DNA from: CAIXQW01 sp046049675
Lineage (GTDB): Bacteria; Bacteroidota; Bacteroidia; Chitinophagales; Chitinophagaceae
Direction of reading: 5' to 3'
DNA: 64,000 nucleotides
Assembly: GCA_046049675.1 (NCBI GenBank)
Contig: JBJORA010000043.1
Coordinates: 1 to 64,000, forward strand
Made by a program: the position numbers and the translations under genes
Shown: piece after piece, positions 18,087-27,049 of the stretch
Position numbering within the stretch: position 1 is the stretch's first letter
Layout: every line of letters starts with the position of its first letter
The notes under the pieces: model-generated
The model's database searches: none
The model's input: the letters and a program-made list of their open reading frames with translations, nothing else
Told to the model about the DNA's origin: nothing

Positions 18087-19468
18087 ATGCATTAGAATGT
18101 TCAAACGGAGTGTTCAATCCGCTGATTGTTGCAAAGATTCCGTCCATCCATTGCCGTCGTTTTTGAGGCAAGCTAATTTTTAGCGTGCTTTTGTTGGCAT
18201 GTGTGCTTACCCAAGATCCTAATGCAAAGCAATAGAGTTTCAGTGTTTTAAGCGTCGAGGTTTTGTGGCTTTGTAGCGCTGCAATCTTGAACATTGCAAT
18301 AAGGTTGTATGCCACCATGATTAATCTAAACGATGCTTCAGTGGCCCAGAAGTCATTTAGGCAAAAGTTGTCTAAGCCAAAATCCGCCTTTAGTTCTTTG
18401 ATTCTGTTTTCGCAGTCTGCTCGTGAATTGTAGATGTTCCATATTTGTTCTATGGGTAAATCTATGTTAGTGACATAGCAACTGTATCTATAATCTGGCA
18501 GCTCTTCAAATAGTAACCGACCTTTTGCTAGCGGCCTTTCGCTTGTTTGTTTACGAACTAGCAGATATCTTCTCCTGACGCCATTGTCATGCTCAAAGTA
18601 CATGTCACATAAGTCTATTCCACGCGCTAACGGTATCCAAGATTCTTGACAGTAAATAGCACTTTTTATATTAGGATACATTCTTACGGCTATTACATAA
18701 TTGATGCTGCTTTGCTCTAAATATCTAAGGATGTCATTTGTATAAAACCCGCTATCTGCGCGCACTAAACCTATCTTCTTGCCTTGTAAACAATGGCTAA
18801 AGGTTTCTTGCATAAATTCCACACAACTAGTACTTGCTGCAGTATTACCAGGTCTTAGCCATGCATTAGCAACCATCTTTGTTTCGCTTACAAATGCCAT
18901 TAAAGGATGGTGAGAATTACGCCCACGCTTGTTCGGATTATACCCTCTCACCGAACCTTCTTGATTGCCGTAATGCGTAATTACTGTACTATCAAAATCT
19001 ATGGTGAGGTTGTTTACATTTATTTGATCAAAGGTCCATTGTTGAAGTTCTGTAAATACCCTCGTATTTCTTGCCAAGTTAAACTTCTTGAAAAACCTAC
19101 TGTAGGTACTCTGCGATGGCATTGCAGAAAACTTGAAAATCTTCTGTAGCACAGTGTCATACCGCAACCAGTCACAATGAATATATCGGGATGCACCTGT
19201 CCAAATACTTAGCCAAAAACTCTGCACTACTGTGCTAGCATTATATCCGCGATTGGAACCACTAATCGGCAAGTCCAATTCTGAAAGCTTGTCGACAATG
19301 CCAATCTTGTCAATAAACTTCTTCATCAAAACCATTCCGCCAAATGGCGTCACCTTCTTGTCACTATACTCAATATTTAGGTCAACCATTTTGGTGATAT
19401 AGCTAGTATAAAGCAAAGCTAATAAAATCAACCGTTTACACAAATACTAATATCTCTAATGCATAATT
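18083..19468. mobile_element. IS1380-family-like insertion sequence
   Basis: About 1.39 kb bounded by a 14-bp perfect inverted repeat: AATTATGCATTAGA at 18083-18096 and its complement at 19455-19468. The outermost AATT is itself palindromic, so it is ambiguous whether AATT is part of the terminal repeat or a 4-bp target duplication; IS1380 elements make 4-5 bp duplications, favouring the latter (element 18087-19464). It contains one intact transposase gene. No second copy lies in the window. Confidence 0.8.
18085..19389 (-). CDS. IS1380-family transposase
   Basis: 434 residues from the ATG at 19389 (an upstream TTG extension is unlikely). The DDE residues are recognisable: first Asp in LTIDFDSTVITHYG, second in GLVRADSGFYTND, and Glu in ADCENRIKELKADFGLDNF, all in forms typical of IS1380 transposases. 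The gene is full length with no frameshift, so the element may still be active. Its TAA stop (18087-18085) lies inside the terminal inverted repeat. If the true end is at 18087, the last two bases of the stop codon come from the target site. Confidence 0.9.
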   Translation of the reverse strand: MVDLNIEYSDKKVTPFGGMVLMKKFIDKIGIVDKLSELDLPISGSNRGYNASTVVQSFWLSIWTGASRYIHCDWLRYDTVLQKIFKFSAMPSQSTYSRFFKKFNLARNTRVFTELQQWTFDQINVNNLTIDFDSTVITHYGNQEGSVRGYNPNKRGRNSHHPLMAFVSETKMVANAWLRPGNTAASTSCVEFMQETFSHCLQGKKIGLVRADSGFYTNDILRYLEQSSINYVIAVRMYPNIKSAIYCQESWIPLARGIDLCDMYFEHDNGVRRRYLLVRKQTSERPLAKGRLLFEELPDYRYSCYVTNIDLPIEQIWNIYNSRADCENRIKELKADFGLDNFCLNDFWATEASFRLIMVAYNLIAMFKIAALQSHKTSTLKTLKLYCFALGSWVSTHANKSTLKISLPQKRRQWMDGIFATISGLNTPFEHSNA

Positions 19469-19554
19469 CAGGATCAATCATTGGCTTCGCATTTGGGGCG
19501 CTGCACCTGCTGTCACAAAGCCCCACCCTTCCTAGTGCTGTGAACTGATTTTCT

Positions 19555-19768
19555 GCTCCATATTTCTAGGTCGGTCCAGGCTGTCCTAAACATGCAGTTG
19601 TGCGCTGCCAATTGTAATAGTAACATTGCTGATAGATGTCTAAAGTACGCTCCAGAGGAGCCGTACTGTTTGTAGAAAAAGGTATAAAGGTTATATATAG
19701 CTCCGTAGGTGCTGGCTGGTAGTACAAACAAAAGACTATGACAGTCATTATCGAAATATCTCTAAGAA
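19555..19768 (-). repeat. Dispersed ~214-bp repeat, copy 1
   Basis: Read on the minus strand, this segment aligns almost without gaps to 53781-53996. Shared blocks include CCAGCACCTACGGAGCTA, TTTCTACAAACAG, GGCTCCTCTGGAGCG and GAAATATGGAGCA. The GGCTCC-TCT-GGAGC block forms a small hairpin. It occupies most of the gap between the IS element and ligA. Confidence 0.75.
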
Positions 19769-19849
19769 ATTTGTGCATCCGTGCGGAACATCATACAAAT
19801 ATTAATTCTCAAACTCGGCCTCATATCATTTCTTCTTACCTTGCACATC

Positions 19850-21931
19850 ATGTCGCTTAACTATGTTTCTACAGCAAAGCAACTTATAGAGGCCGCACAA
19901 AATAGCACCTTATCGCCACTAGATGCTGAGGCGTTACGTGCTACCATCAACGAAGCCGACAAATCGTACTATGTCAACGACAATCCTTTGCTTGCCGATG
20001 CCGAATACGACGCTCTATTTAAAGCGCTTAAGCAACTTGAGGCGCAGTATCCCGAAATTATTACAAGTACAAGTCCTACGCAGCGTGTTGCACATGGCCT
20101 AAGTGCAAGCTTTGCCAATGTGCCTCATATGGTACCCATGCTTAGTTTAGAAAACAGTTACGATGCCAACGATTTACTAGACTGGGACCGTAAGTGTCGC
20201 GAGTTGAGTAACAAAGAACAAATAGAATACTGCGTTGAACCCAAATACGATGGCGCAAGTATTAGCCTCATCTACGACAACGACAAACTTACACGCGCTG
20301 CAACACGCGGCGATGGTGTACAAGGCGACGATATTACTGTAAATGCTAAGCAAATCAAAAGCATTCCGCTGGCTGCCAATTTTAGTGAATACGGCTTTGC
20401 ACAAGTGGAAGTGCGCGGCGAAATACTCATCAATAAAAAAGCATTTGATGCATATAATGCTCAACAAATTGCGAAAGGCCTTGCACCGCTTGCCAATGCA
20501 CGCAATGCAACAAGTGGCAGTCTGCGCCTAAAAGATCCTGCAGAAGTTGCGGCGCGGGGCTTAGAAGGATTTATGTATCACCTTAGCCATTATACACTTA
20601 GCGGTGACAAGCAGAATATAAATACGCATCACGAGGCGCTTAATATGTTACAGCAGCTTGGCATTAAAAGTAGTTTGCCGCAAGCCAAACTTTGCAATAC
20701 GATTCAAGAAGTGATAGAGCATGTGCAGCACTTTGAAGCAGAGCGCGACAATCTACCCTACGAAATAGATGGCATGGTCATTAAAGTCAATAGTTTTGCT
20801 TTACAAGATCAAATCGGTCAAACAAGCCACCATCCACGCTGGGCTATTGCATACAAGTTTAAAGCAAGACAAGCTACAAGCAAATTGCTAGGTGTAGAAT
20901 TTCAGGTTGGGCGCACAGGCAGTATTACCCCTGTTGCAAAAATAGAACCCGTCAATATTGGTGGCGTTATGGTAAGCAGTGTAAGCTTACACAACCACGA
21001 TATGATTCTCGAGAAAGACATTCGAATTGGCGATACTATTCTTGCAGAACGCGCAGGCGACGTTATCCCTTATATTGTAAAGAGCTTTGCAGAATTGCGT
21101 AACGGTAGCGAGCAAATTATTCAGTTTCCTACCACTTGTCCTGTGTGCAACAGCGCACTCATTAAGCCCGAAAAAGAAGCGGTATGGCGTTGTAGCAATT
21201 ACAACTGCGCCGCGCAAATGGTAGAGCGCATTATCCATTTTGCTAGCAAGGATGCCATGGATATACGTGGTCTTGGCGATGCTAATATTCGCACATTTTA
21301 CAACGAAGGCATTTTACGCAATATTGCAGATATTTATAAATTGCCGTATGCACAACTCATGCAACGTGCAGGGCTTGGCGAAAAAAGCATAGTCAAATTG
21401 CAAGAAGCCATAGACGCAAGCAAGCAACAAAATTTAGCCCGTGTCATTTACGGCCTTGGCATTCGTTATGTTGGCGAAACAACAAGCAAAACTTTGGCGC
21501 GCCACGTGCAGCATATTACAGAACTGTATGCGCTAGATAAAACTGCACTATTACAATTAGAAGATGTTGGCGAAAAAGTAGCGCAAAGCATTGTTGACTT
21601 CTTTGCTGATGACAACAACAAGGCTCTTATCAGCGAGTTGCAAGATCTAGGCTTAAGCATGGCCAACGAGCAAAATGCAGCTGTAGCAAGTGGCGGCCTA
21701 GCTGGCAAAACATTTTTGTTTACAGGTACCCTAAGCCAATTTAAACGCGCAGCTGCCGAGCAAATGGTAGAGCAGCAAGGCGGCAATATACTGGGTAGTG
21801 TAAGTGCAAAGCTCAATTATCTTGTCGTTGGCGAAGATGCTGGCAGCAAACTAGAAAAAGCTAAAAAGCTAGGCACTATTACCATCTTAAGCGAGCAGCA
21901 ATTTTTGGATTTATTGGCAACGCAAGGCTAA
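19850..21931 (+). CDS. ligA: NAD-dependent DNA ligase LigA
   Basis: 693 residues from the ATG at 19850; the 23 extra upstream codons in the same frame are hydrophobic and not part of LigA. Domains in order: Ia domain with YYVNDNPLLADAEYDALF; adenylation domain with the catalytic lysine in CVEPKYDGASISL and EIDGMVIKVN; OB fold with FQVGRTGSITPVAKIEPV; four-cysteine zinc finger (CPVCNSALIKPEK ... CSNYNC); helix-hairpin-helix repeats (LEDVGEKVAQSI); C-terminal BRCT domain (GKTFLFTGTLSQFKRAAAEQ). It seals nicks in DNA replication and repair using NAD+. Confidence 0.97.
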   Translation: MSLNYVSTAKQLIEAAQNSTLSPLDAEALRATINEADKSYYVNDNPLLADAEYDALFKALKQLEAQYPEIITSTSPTQRVAHGLSASFANVPHMVPMLSLENSYDANDLLDWDRKCRELSNKEQIEYCVEPKYDGASISLIYDNDKLTRAATRGDGVQGDDITVNAKQIKSIPLAANFSEYGFAQVEVRGEILINKKAFDAYNAQQIAKGLAPLANARNATSGSLRLKDPAEVAARGLEGFMYHLSHYTLSGDKQNINTHHEALNMLQQLGIKSSLPQAKLCNTIQEVIEHVQHFEAERDNLPYEIDGMVIKVNSFALQDQIGQTSHHPRWAIAYKFKARQATSKLLGVEFQVGRTGSITPVAKIEPVNIGGVMVSSVSLHNHDMILEKDIRIGDTILAERAGDVIPYIVKSFAELRNGSEQIIQFPTTCPVCNSALIKPEKEAVWRCSNYNCAAQMVERIIHFASKDAMDIRGLGDANIRTFYNEGILRNIADIYKLPYAQLMQRAGLGEKSIVKLQEAIDASKQQNLARVIYGLGIRYVGETTSKTLARHVQHITELYALDKTALLQLEDVGEKVAQSIVDFFADDNNKALISELQDLGLSMANEQNAAVASGGLAGKTFLFTGTLSQFKRAAAEQMVEQQGGNILGSVSAKLNYLVVGEDAGSKLEKAKKLGTITILSEQQFLDLLATQG

Positions 21932-22021
21932 GCAATTTCGGCAGACGATTGGCATCTACGATTTATTACAAGAGTTCGCAATTATTCACGACTTTTGCCG
22001 CACAAATAATACTTCATTCGC

Positions 22022-23263
22022 ATGATTACATATAGCAAGTTTACACTGGACAATGGTTTGCGCGTACTCGTACATACCGACAATACCACACCAATGGTAG
22101 CAGTAAATGTTTTGTACGATGTAGGCGCTAAGGATGAGCAAGAAGATAAAACGGGCTTTGCGCACCTATTTGAACACCTTATGTTTGGCGGCAGTGTAAA
22201 CATACCCGAGTACGACGAACCCTTGCAAGTAGCAGGTGGCGAAAACAATGCTTATACCACCAACGATCTTACCAACTACTATATTCAATTACCTAAAAAG
22301 AATATCGAAACGGCACTATGGTTAGAAAGCGATCGTATGCTTAACCTCGCCTTCAGCGAAAAAAGTTTAGATGTACAAAGCAAAGTGGTATGCGAAGAGT
22401 TTAAAGAAAACTATCTCAACAAACCTTATGGCGATGTGTGGCATCACCTGCGTGAGTTGACATATAAAGTGCATCCTTACAAATGGATGACCATTGGCAA
22501 AGAGCTAAGCCATATCGAAAATGCGCAACTGCAAGACGTAAAAGATTTTTTTGCCAAGCACTACAATCCTAGCAATGCTATTCTTTGTATTGCGGGCGAC
22601 CTTAGCGAGCAAGAAGCAAAAGACTTGGTGCAAAAGTGGTTTGGCAATATACCTGCCGGCCAAAAATACCATCGCAATATTGCTAGCGAACCAGCGCAAG
22701 ACGCGCCTCGTGAAAAAACCATACAAGCACAAGTGCCAGTGAGCGCATTGTTCAAAGCCTATCATATACCTGCACGTATGCAAGCGGGCTACCACGAGTG
22801 CGACCTCATAACAGAAGTACTAAGCGGTGGCAAAAGTGCAAGGCTTTACCAAGCACTCGTTAAAGAACAAAAACTTTGCAGCAATATTAGTTGCTATCAT
22901 CTTGGCACAGTAGAGCCTGGCCTTATCATTATAGATGCAAAAATTGCTGAAGGTGTGGACATCAAGCAGGTCAACCAAGCCATTGATCAAGTAATACAAC
23001 AGTTTCTAGCCGAAGGTGTAACTGAGCAAGAGCTTACCAAAGTAAAAAACAAAACAGAAAGCATTCTTGCATTTGAAGATCTTGGCCTTATTAATCGCGC
23101 CAACAACTTGGCTTTCTATGAGTTGCTTGGCGATGCATCTCTAATTAACCGCGAAGGCGATTTGTACAATGCTGTTACTTGCGAAAGTTTAATGGCCCAT
23201 GCGCATCGTGTGTTTGCTGCTAATAATAGCAATACCTTGTATTATATGGCGGCGAATAATTAG
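22022..23263 (+). CDS. M16 family zinc metallopeptidase
   Basis: 413 residues. The inverted zinc motif HxxEH is HLFEH (His48, Glu51, His52), with the distal glutamate in SKVVCEEFKENY. The substrate-cleft sequence GGENNAYTTNDLTNYY and the C-terminal half-domain (VLSGGKSARLYQALVKEQKL) follow. It has no obvious signal peptide. Single-domain M16B proteins of this size in Bacteroidota act as homodimers or with a catalytically inactive partner gene. No partner follows here: the next gene is convergent. Protein or peptide degradation is the inferred role. Confidence 0.92.
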   Translation: MITYSKFTLDNGLRVLVHTDNTTPMVAVNVLYDVGAKDEQEDKTGFAHLFEHLMFGGSVNIPEYDEPLQVAGGENNAYTTNDLTNYYIQLPKKNIETALWLESDRMLNLAFSEKSLDVQSKVVCEEFKENYLNKPYGDVWHHLRELTYKVHPYKWMTIGKELSHIENAQLQDVKDFFAKHYNPSNAILCIAGDLSEQEAKDLVQKWFGNIPAGQKYHRNIASEPAQDAPREKTIQAQVPVSALFKAYHIPARMQAGYHECDLITEVLSGGKSARLYQALVKEQKLCSNISCYHLGTVEPGLIIIDAKIAEGVDIKQVNQAIDQVIQQFLAEGVTEQELTKVKNKTESILAFEDLGLINRANNLAFYELLGDASLINREGDLYNAVTCESLMAHAHRVFAANNSNTLYYMAANN

Positions 23264-23292
23264 GGAATGAGCATCGGTATCTACCAAAGCCT

Positions 23293-24060
23293 CTAATTAC
23301 CCAATGAGCGAATATCTTTTCGCAGGGTATGAAACATGTCTACCAAGCTATCGTAGTGCAAGTCTTCGGGCTCGTATTCTTTGGTACAATAGCTAGCCGC
23401 AAATGCCCAAATCTCCAAGATGTCTGCAATATTTACTTCGTAAGTATCGTAAATCTTATTATCGCTTTGCAGCATCAAAATATTTTTTGTTTTTCTATAC
23501 ACGCGCTTGTACACAATGCCATCATCTTTTGTAATGATTATGTATGTAGTGCCATCTTTAATATCGCGGTAATTATCTACGTACTTGCCCACAATAAACG
23601 AACCATCTTTATGCGGTGGCATACTATCGCCCTCTATCGGAAAAGCACGATACTTTCCATTAGCAGGCAACGGCAATCTAAACTGCGGCAAACTTTCTAT
23701 AAAATCAGGGTCAGTATAGCCGCGCGTATAACCCGCCTTTGCTTTCACCGGCACCAACTCTATATTATCGCGCCCCTTGCTATCCATCGTAATGGGCATC
23801 AGCAAACGGTTGCTATCTAGCTTCATCAATTCGCTATGCGGCACCTTGCGGCAGTCTACACTTATCAGCACATCCACCGTTACATGAAAATATTTTGCAA
23901 GCTCCTTCAACAAGTCTAGCGGTGGTTCACTTTTACCTTCTTCGTATTTGGCAAGTCGCACACGGGTAATGTTTAAGTCCTGTGCTACCACTTGCTGACT
24001 CACATCGCGCTGTACTCTAAAGTAGCGCAGGTTACTCGATAAGATGTCTATACTTTGCAT
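23293..24060 (-). CDS. HTH (XRE) regulator with S24/LexA-like peptidase domain
   Basis: 255 residues from the ATG at 24060; the ORF extends 23 hydrophobic codons upstream, but those lie across the promoter. The N-terminal Cro/C1-type HTH is at 1-65 (LRYFRVQRDVSQQVVAQDLNITRVRLAKYEEG). The C-terminal S24 domain has the serine in FPIEGDSMPPHKDG and the general-base lysine in GIVYKRVYR. Such proteins either self-cleave in response to DNA damage or use the S24 fold only for dimerisation. An Ala-Gly cleavage site may lie in KAKAGYTRGY, before the peptidase domain. Stand-alone in Bacteroidota genomes, often not prophage-linked; no phage genes are near. Confidence 0.85.
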   Translation of the reverse strand: MQSIDILSSNLRYFRVQRDVSQQVVAQDLNITRVRLAKYEEGKSEPPLDLLKELAKYFHVTVDVLISVDCRKVPHSELMKLDSNRLLMPITMDSKGRDNIELVPVKAKAGYTRGYTDPDFIESLPQFRLPLPANGKYRAFPIEGDSMPPHKDGSFIVGKYVDNYRDIKDGTTYIIITKDDGIVYKRVYRKTKNILMLQSDNKIYDTYEVNIADILEIWAFAASYCTKEYEPEDLHYDSLVDMFHTLRKDIRSLGN

Positions 24061-24083
24061 GGCATTGATACATTTTGTATCTG

Positions 24084-24091
24084 CAAATATA
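24084..24091 (-). promoter_or_regulatory. -7 element (TATATTTG) of S24/HTH regulator
   Basis: Exact TAnnTTTG on the minus strand, 23 nt before the chosen ATG at 24060. It falls inside the longer reading frame, which argues for the shorter start. Confidence 0.5.
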
Positions 24092-24286
24092 AGTAATAGT
24101 GATATAAATAGTGTCATTAATTTTTGCACAATTTGGGCGGCTTATCACGCTATTCGCTTCAACGCCTCGCCCAGCCTTTTAAGAGGCTGTGCTGTGGGGT
24201 TTCCGCTGCTATCGTGGCCGCACATCCTACAAGCGGCGGCATTATTACTATGACCAATACCATATCCTATAGCCCTACTTATCGTA

Positions 24287-24294
24287 TAGCTTTA
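24287..24294 (+). promoter_or_regulatory. -7-like element (TAGCTTTA) before helicase GTG
   Basis: One mismatch to TAnnTTTG; it ends 6 nt before the GTG at 24301. It supports the GTG as the true, near-leaderless start of the helicase gene. Confidence 0.4.
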
Positions 24295-24300
24295 CACGCA

Positions 24301-25509
24301 GTGCTGTTTACAGAATATAGTTTTCATCCCTCGCTACAAGAAGGGTTAGATGCCATGAACTTTACCCAACCTACCCCTATTCAGGAGCAGGCCATTCCAG
24401 TAATACTTCAAGGGCAAGATTTGTTGGCGTGCGCACAAACAGGCACTGGCAAAACGGCCGCATTCCTATTGCCCATTCTACACAAACTTGCTGTAGGCGA
24501 TGTGCAAACCACCAATACACTTATCATTGTACCAACACGCGAGTTGGCTTTGCAAATAGACCAAGCCATACAAGGCTTCTCTTATTTTAGCGGTGTAAGC
24601 TCTATTGCCATTTATGGCGGCAACGATGGCATTGCTTTCGCTACAGAAAAAGTTGCGCTTACAGAAGGTGCCAATATTATTGTTGCTACACCTGGCCGCC
24701 TTAAGGCGCATCTCAATATGGGCTATGTGAAGTTCGATAGTGTGCAGCACTTTATTCTCGACGAAGCCGATAAGATGTTGGATATGGGCTTTGTAGACGA
24801 TATCAATCTTATCTCCAATTTTCTTCCGAAGAAAAAGCAAACATTACTATTTAGCGCTACCATGCCACAAGCTATTCGTACTTTGGCGCAGCGCTTACTT
24901 ACTAATCCTCACGAAATTAGTATTGCCATCAGCAAGCCCGCAGCAGGTGTAGAGCAAAAAGCATACAGTGTCTATGCCTCACAAAAAATGAGTATGGTTA
25001 AGGCCATACTCATGGGTCGCAACGATCAACTAATTCTCATTTTTACAAGTACCAAAAAAGCTGCTGCCGAGCTCAATATAGAACTACAACGTTCTGGCAT
25101 AGCAAGCAATGCTATACATAGCGACCTCGTACAAGCCGAACGCGAGCAAGTGCTGATGCAGTTTCGTGCGCGCAAAGTACCCGTACTTGTTGCAACAGAT
25201 ATTTTAAGCCGCGGTATCGATATCGATAATATCAACCTCGTCATCAATTACGATTTACCTGGCGATGCCGAAGATTATGTACACCGTGTAGGTCGTACCG
25301 CTCGTGCCAACACAACTGGTGTAGCCATTACACTTATTACACCTGCCGATCAGCGTAAGTTTCATCAAATAGAGCAACTTATAGAACGCGAAGTGCCAAA
25401 GGGCAAAGTGCCATCGCATCTAGGCGAGGCGCCTGTATACGACCCCTCAAAGGCTGTAAGTGCACCACCACGCGGTGGCCGTGGCTCGTTTAAGGGCAAG
25501 CGTAGGTAG
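24301..25509 (+). CDS. DEAD-box RNA helicase, RhlE-like
   Basis: 402 residues if translation starts at the GTG at 24301 (MLFTEYSFHPSLQEGLDAMNF, the usual opening of the family). An ATG at 24250 would add 17 non-family residues. Motifs: Q-motif FTQPTPIQ (21-28), motif I AQTGTGKT (45-52), Ia PTREL (78-82), Ib TPGR (130-133), II DEAD (154-157), III SAT (185-187), then VATDILSRGIDI and HRVGRTAR. The tail is short and basic/glycine-rich (PPRGGRGSFKGKRR), suited to RNA binding. It unwinds structured RNA during ribosome assembly, decay or cold adaptation. Confidence 0.93.
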   Translation: MLFTEYSFHPSLQEGLDAMNFTQPTPIQEQAIPVILQGQDLLACAQTGTGKTAAFLLPILHKLAVGDVQTTNTLIIVPTRELALQIDQAIQGFSYFSGVSSIAIYGGNDGIAFATEKVALTEGANIIVATPGRLKAHLNMGYVKFDSVQHFILDEADKMLDMGFVDDINLISNFLPKKKQTLLFSATMPQAIRTLAQRLLTNPHEISIAISKPAAGVEQKAYSVYASQKMSMVKAILMGRNDQLILIFTSTKKAAAELNIELQRSGIASNAIHSDLVQAEREQVLMQFRARKVPVLVATDILSRGIDIDNINLVINYDLPGDAEDYVHRVGRTARANTTGVAITLITPADQRKFHQIEQLIEREVPKGKVPSHLGEAPVYDPSKAVSAPPRGGRGSFKGKRR

Positions 25510-25520
25510 GGATTGAGCTG

Positions 25521-25875
25521 ATGTTATAGTCGTGCCACTCCCTCCTGGGATGTTGTAAGCGTGTCACCCCGCTGGGATGTGATAGTTGTGCCACCCCGTT
25601 GGGATGTGATAGTTGTGCCACCCCTTTGGGATGTGATAGTTGTGCCACCCCTTTCAGGATGTTATAATCGTGTCACCCCTTTCAGGGGTTTGCAGTGATA
25701 CTTTTAGTAGATGTTATAGTTATTTCACTCCCGCTGGGATGTTATAAGCGTGTCACCCCTTTCAGGGGTTTGAAGTGATACTTTTAGTAGGTGTTATAGT
25801 TATTTCACTCCCGCTGGGAAGTTATAAGCGTGTCACCCCTTTCAGGGGTTTGCAGTCATTTCTCCCCCTGCGGAG
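25521..25875. repeat. Tandem array of short GC-rich palindromic units
   Basis: At least ten head-to-tail units built on ATGTTATAnnnGTGTCACCCC plus a palindrome. Five compact units of 27-29 bp come first (25521-25658). Then follow two near-identical 80-bp units (25659-25738 and 25739-25818), each with CCCCTTTCAGGGG, TTTGCAGTGATACTTTTAGT and CACTCCCGCTGGG, and a partial third. The palindromes would form hairpins in DNA or in the helicase mRNA 3' end. No protein-like ORF is present. Confidence 0.85.
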
Positions 25876-26005
25876 GTTCATGCCAATAAAATATATTTTT
25901 GCTAAGCTATTTGCTTTATTGGTTGATAGTGTCTTTTTATGCAACTTGTTATTTCATTAAGCATTTACGATATTATTCAAGCAATTCAATTTAGTCAGCG
26001 CGCAT

Positions 26006-26013
26006 TACCTTTA
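26006..26013 (+). promoter_or_regulatory. -7-like element (TACCTTTA) of gpsA
   Basis: One mismatch to TAnnTTTG, ending 7 nt before the gpsA ATG at 26021. Confidence 0.45.
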
Positions 26014-26020
26014 TGCACTT

Positions 26021-27028
26021 ATGGCGCGTTATGCAATACTTGGCAATGGCAGCTTTGCAACAGCTTTGTGCAAAATTTTATCGCACAATGGCCATAGCAT
26101 ACATTGGTGGATGCGCAGCGAAAGCGCTAGGCAACACATCGCCGAGCATAAACACAATCCCAATTATTTAAGCAAGGTAGACTTTGGCAATTATCCCTTG
26201 CATCTTTGCAGCGATATCAACGAAGCCATTCAGGCTAGCGATTATATTCTTATAGCGGTGCCAAGTGCATTTGTGCTTAATGTACTAAGCACAGTAGATG
26301 TAGCGCAATTGCAAAGCAAAAAGTTCGTAAGCGCCATCAAGGGCATAGTGCCTGGCTATAATATTGTGCTCAACGAATATTTAGAGCTGGTTTTGCATAT
26401 CGATGATGCACAGTATTGCTGCATTACCGGTCCATGCCATGCCGAAGAAATTAGCGACGAAAAATTAAGCTACCTCACCTTTGCCAGCGAAAGCGAAGCA
26501 TTGGCTACTGATGTAGCTAGCCATTTTGCTACGCATTTTTTACGTACCGTTGTTGGTACCGATGTTTATGGTGTGCAGTACGCAGCCATCCTAAAAAATA
26601 TTTATGCTTTAGGTGCGGGTATTGCGCTTGGCCTCAATTATGGCGATAATTTTTTGAGCGTTTACAATACCAATTGTTTTGCAGAGATGCACGAGTTTAT
26701 GACCACCTACGCCACGGTTAATAAACATCTAAATTCGCCACACCATTATATTACAAGCGCCTATATGGGCGATTTGCTAGTAACGAGTTATAGTAAGCAT
26801 AGCCGCAACAGAGCATTTGGGCATATGATTGGGCAAGGCGCTACGGTAGAAGAATCCAAGCAAGCATTAAATATGGTAGCAGAAGGGTATTATGCTACAA
26901 AGTGCATTTATGAAATTAATAGCAGCATCAAAGCCAAGGCGCCAATTTTGCAAGAGCTGTACCAAATATTATGGCAGCAACAAAATGCAGCCGATGCGTT
27001 CAAGCGTATAGAAACGCATTTGGCGTAG
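26021..27028 (+). CDS. gpsA: Glycerol-3-phosphate dehydrogenase [NAD(P)+]
   Basis: 335 residues. Rossmann motif AILGNGSFATALCKIL (GxGxxx variant GNGSFA, as in GpsA), LIAVPSAFVLNVL, the catalytic-lysine region VSAIKGIVPG, TGPCHAEEI (the family GPxxAxEv motif), VQYAAILKNIYALGAGIALGL (conserved Lys) and LLVTSYSKHSRNRAFGHMIGQG. It reduces dihydroxyacetone phosphate to sn-glycerol-3-phosphate for phospholipid synthesis. Monocistronic. Confidence 0.94.
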   Translation: MARYAILGNGSFATALCKILSHNGHSIHWWMRSESARQHIAEHKHNPNYLSKVDFGNYPLHLCSDINEAIQASDYILIAVPSAFVLNVLSTVDVAQLQSKKFVSAIKGIVPGYNIVLNEYLELVLHIDDAQYCCITGPCHAEEISDEKLSYLTFASESEALATDVASHFATHFLRTVVGTDVYGVQYAAILKNIYALGAGIALGLNYGDNFLSVYNTNCFAEMHEFMTTYATVNKHLNSPHHYITSAYMGDLLVTSYSKHSRNRAFGHMIGQGATVEESKQALNMVAEGYYATKCIYEINSSIKAKAPILQELYQILWQQQNAADAFKRIETHLA

Positions 27029-27049
27029 GGTTGGATATTGGGGATGTTA

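Noticed and set aside
23293..24060. Prophage repressor marking a phage region
   Set aside because: The HTH/S24 protein is flanked by housekeeping genes, with no phage structural, integrase or lysis genes in the window. The GH25 lysozyme is 13 kb away and membrane-anchored.
24124..24300. 59-residue N-terminal extension of the DEAD-box helicase
   Set aside because: It reads across the promoter region of the divergent regulator and has no similarity to helicase N-termini; the GTG at 24301 fits the family start.
25521..25875. Possible CRISPR array
   Set aside because: The units are contiguous with no unique spacers of constant length, contain varying palindromes, and no cas genes are nearby.
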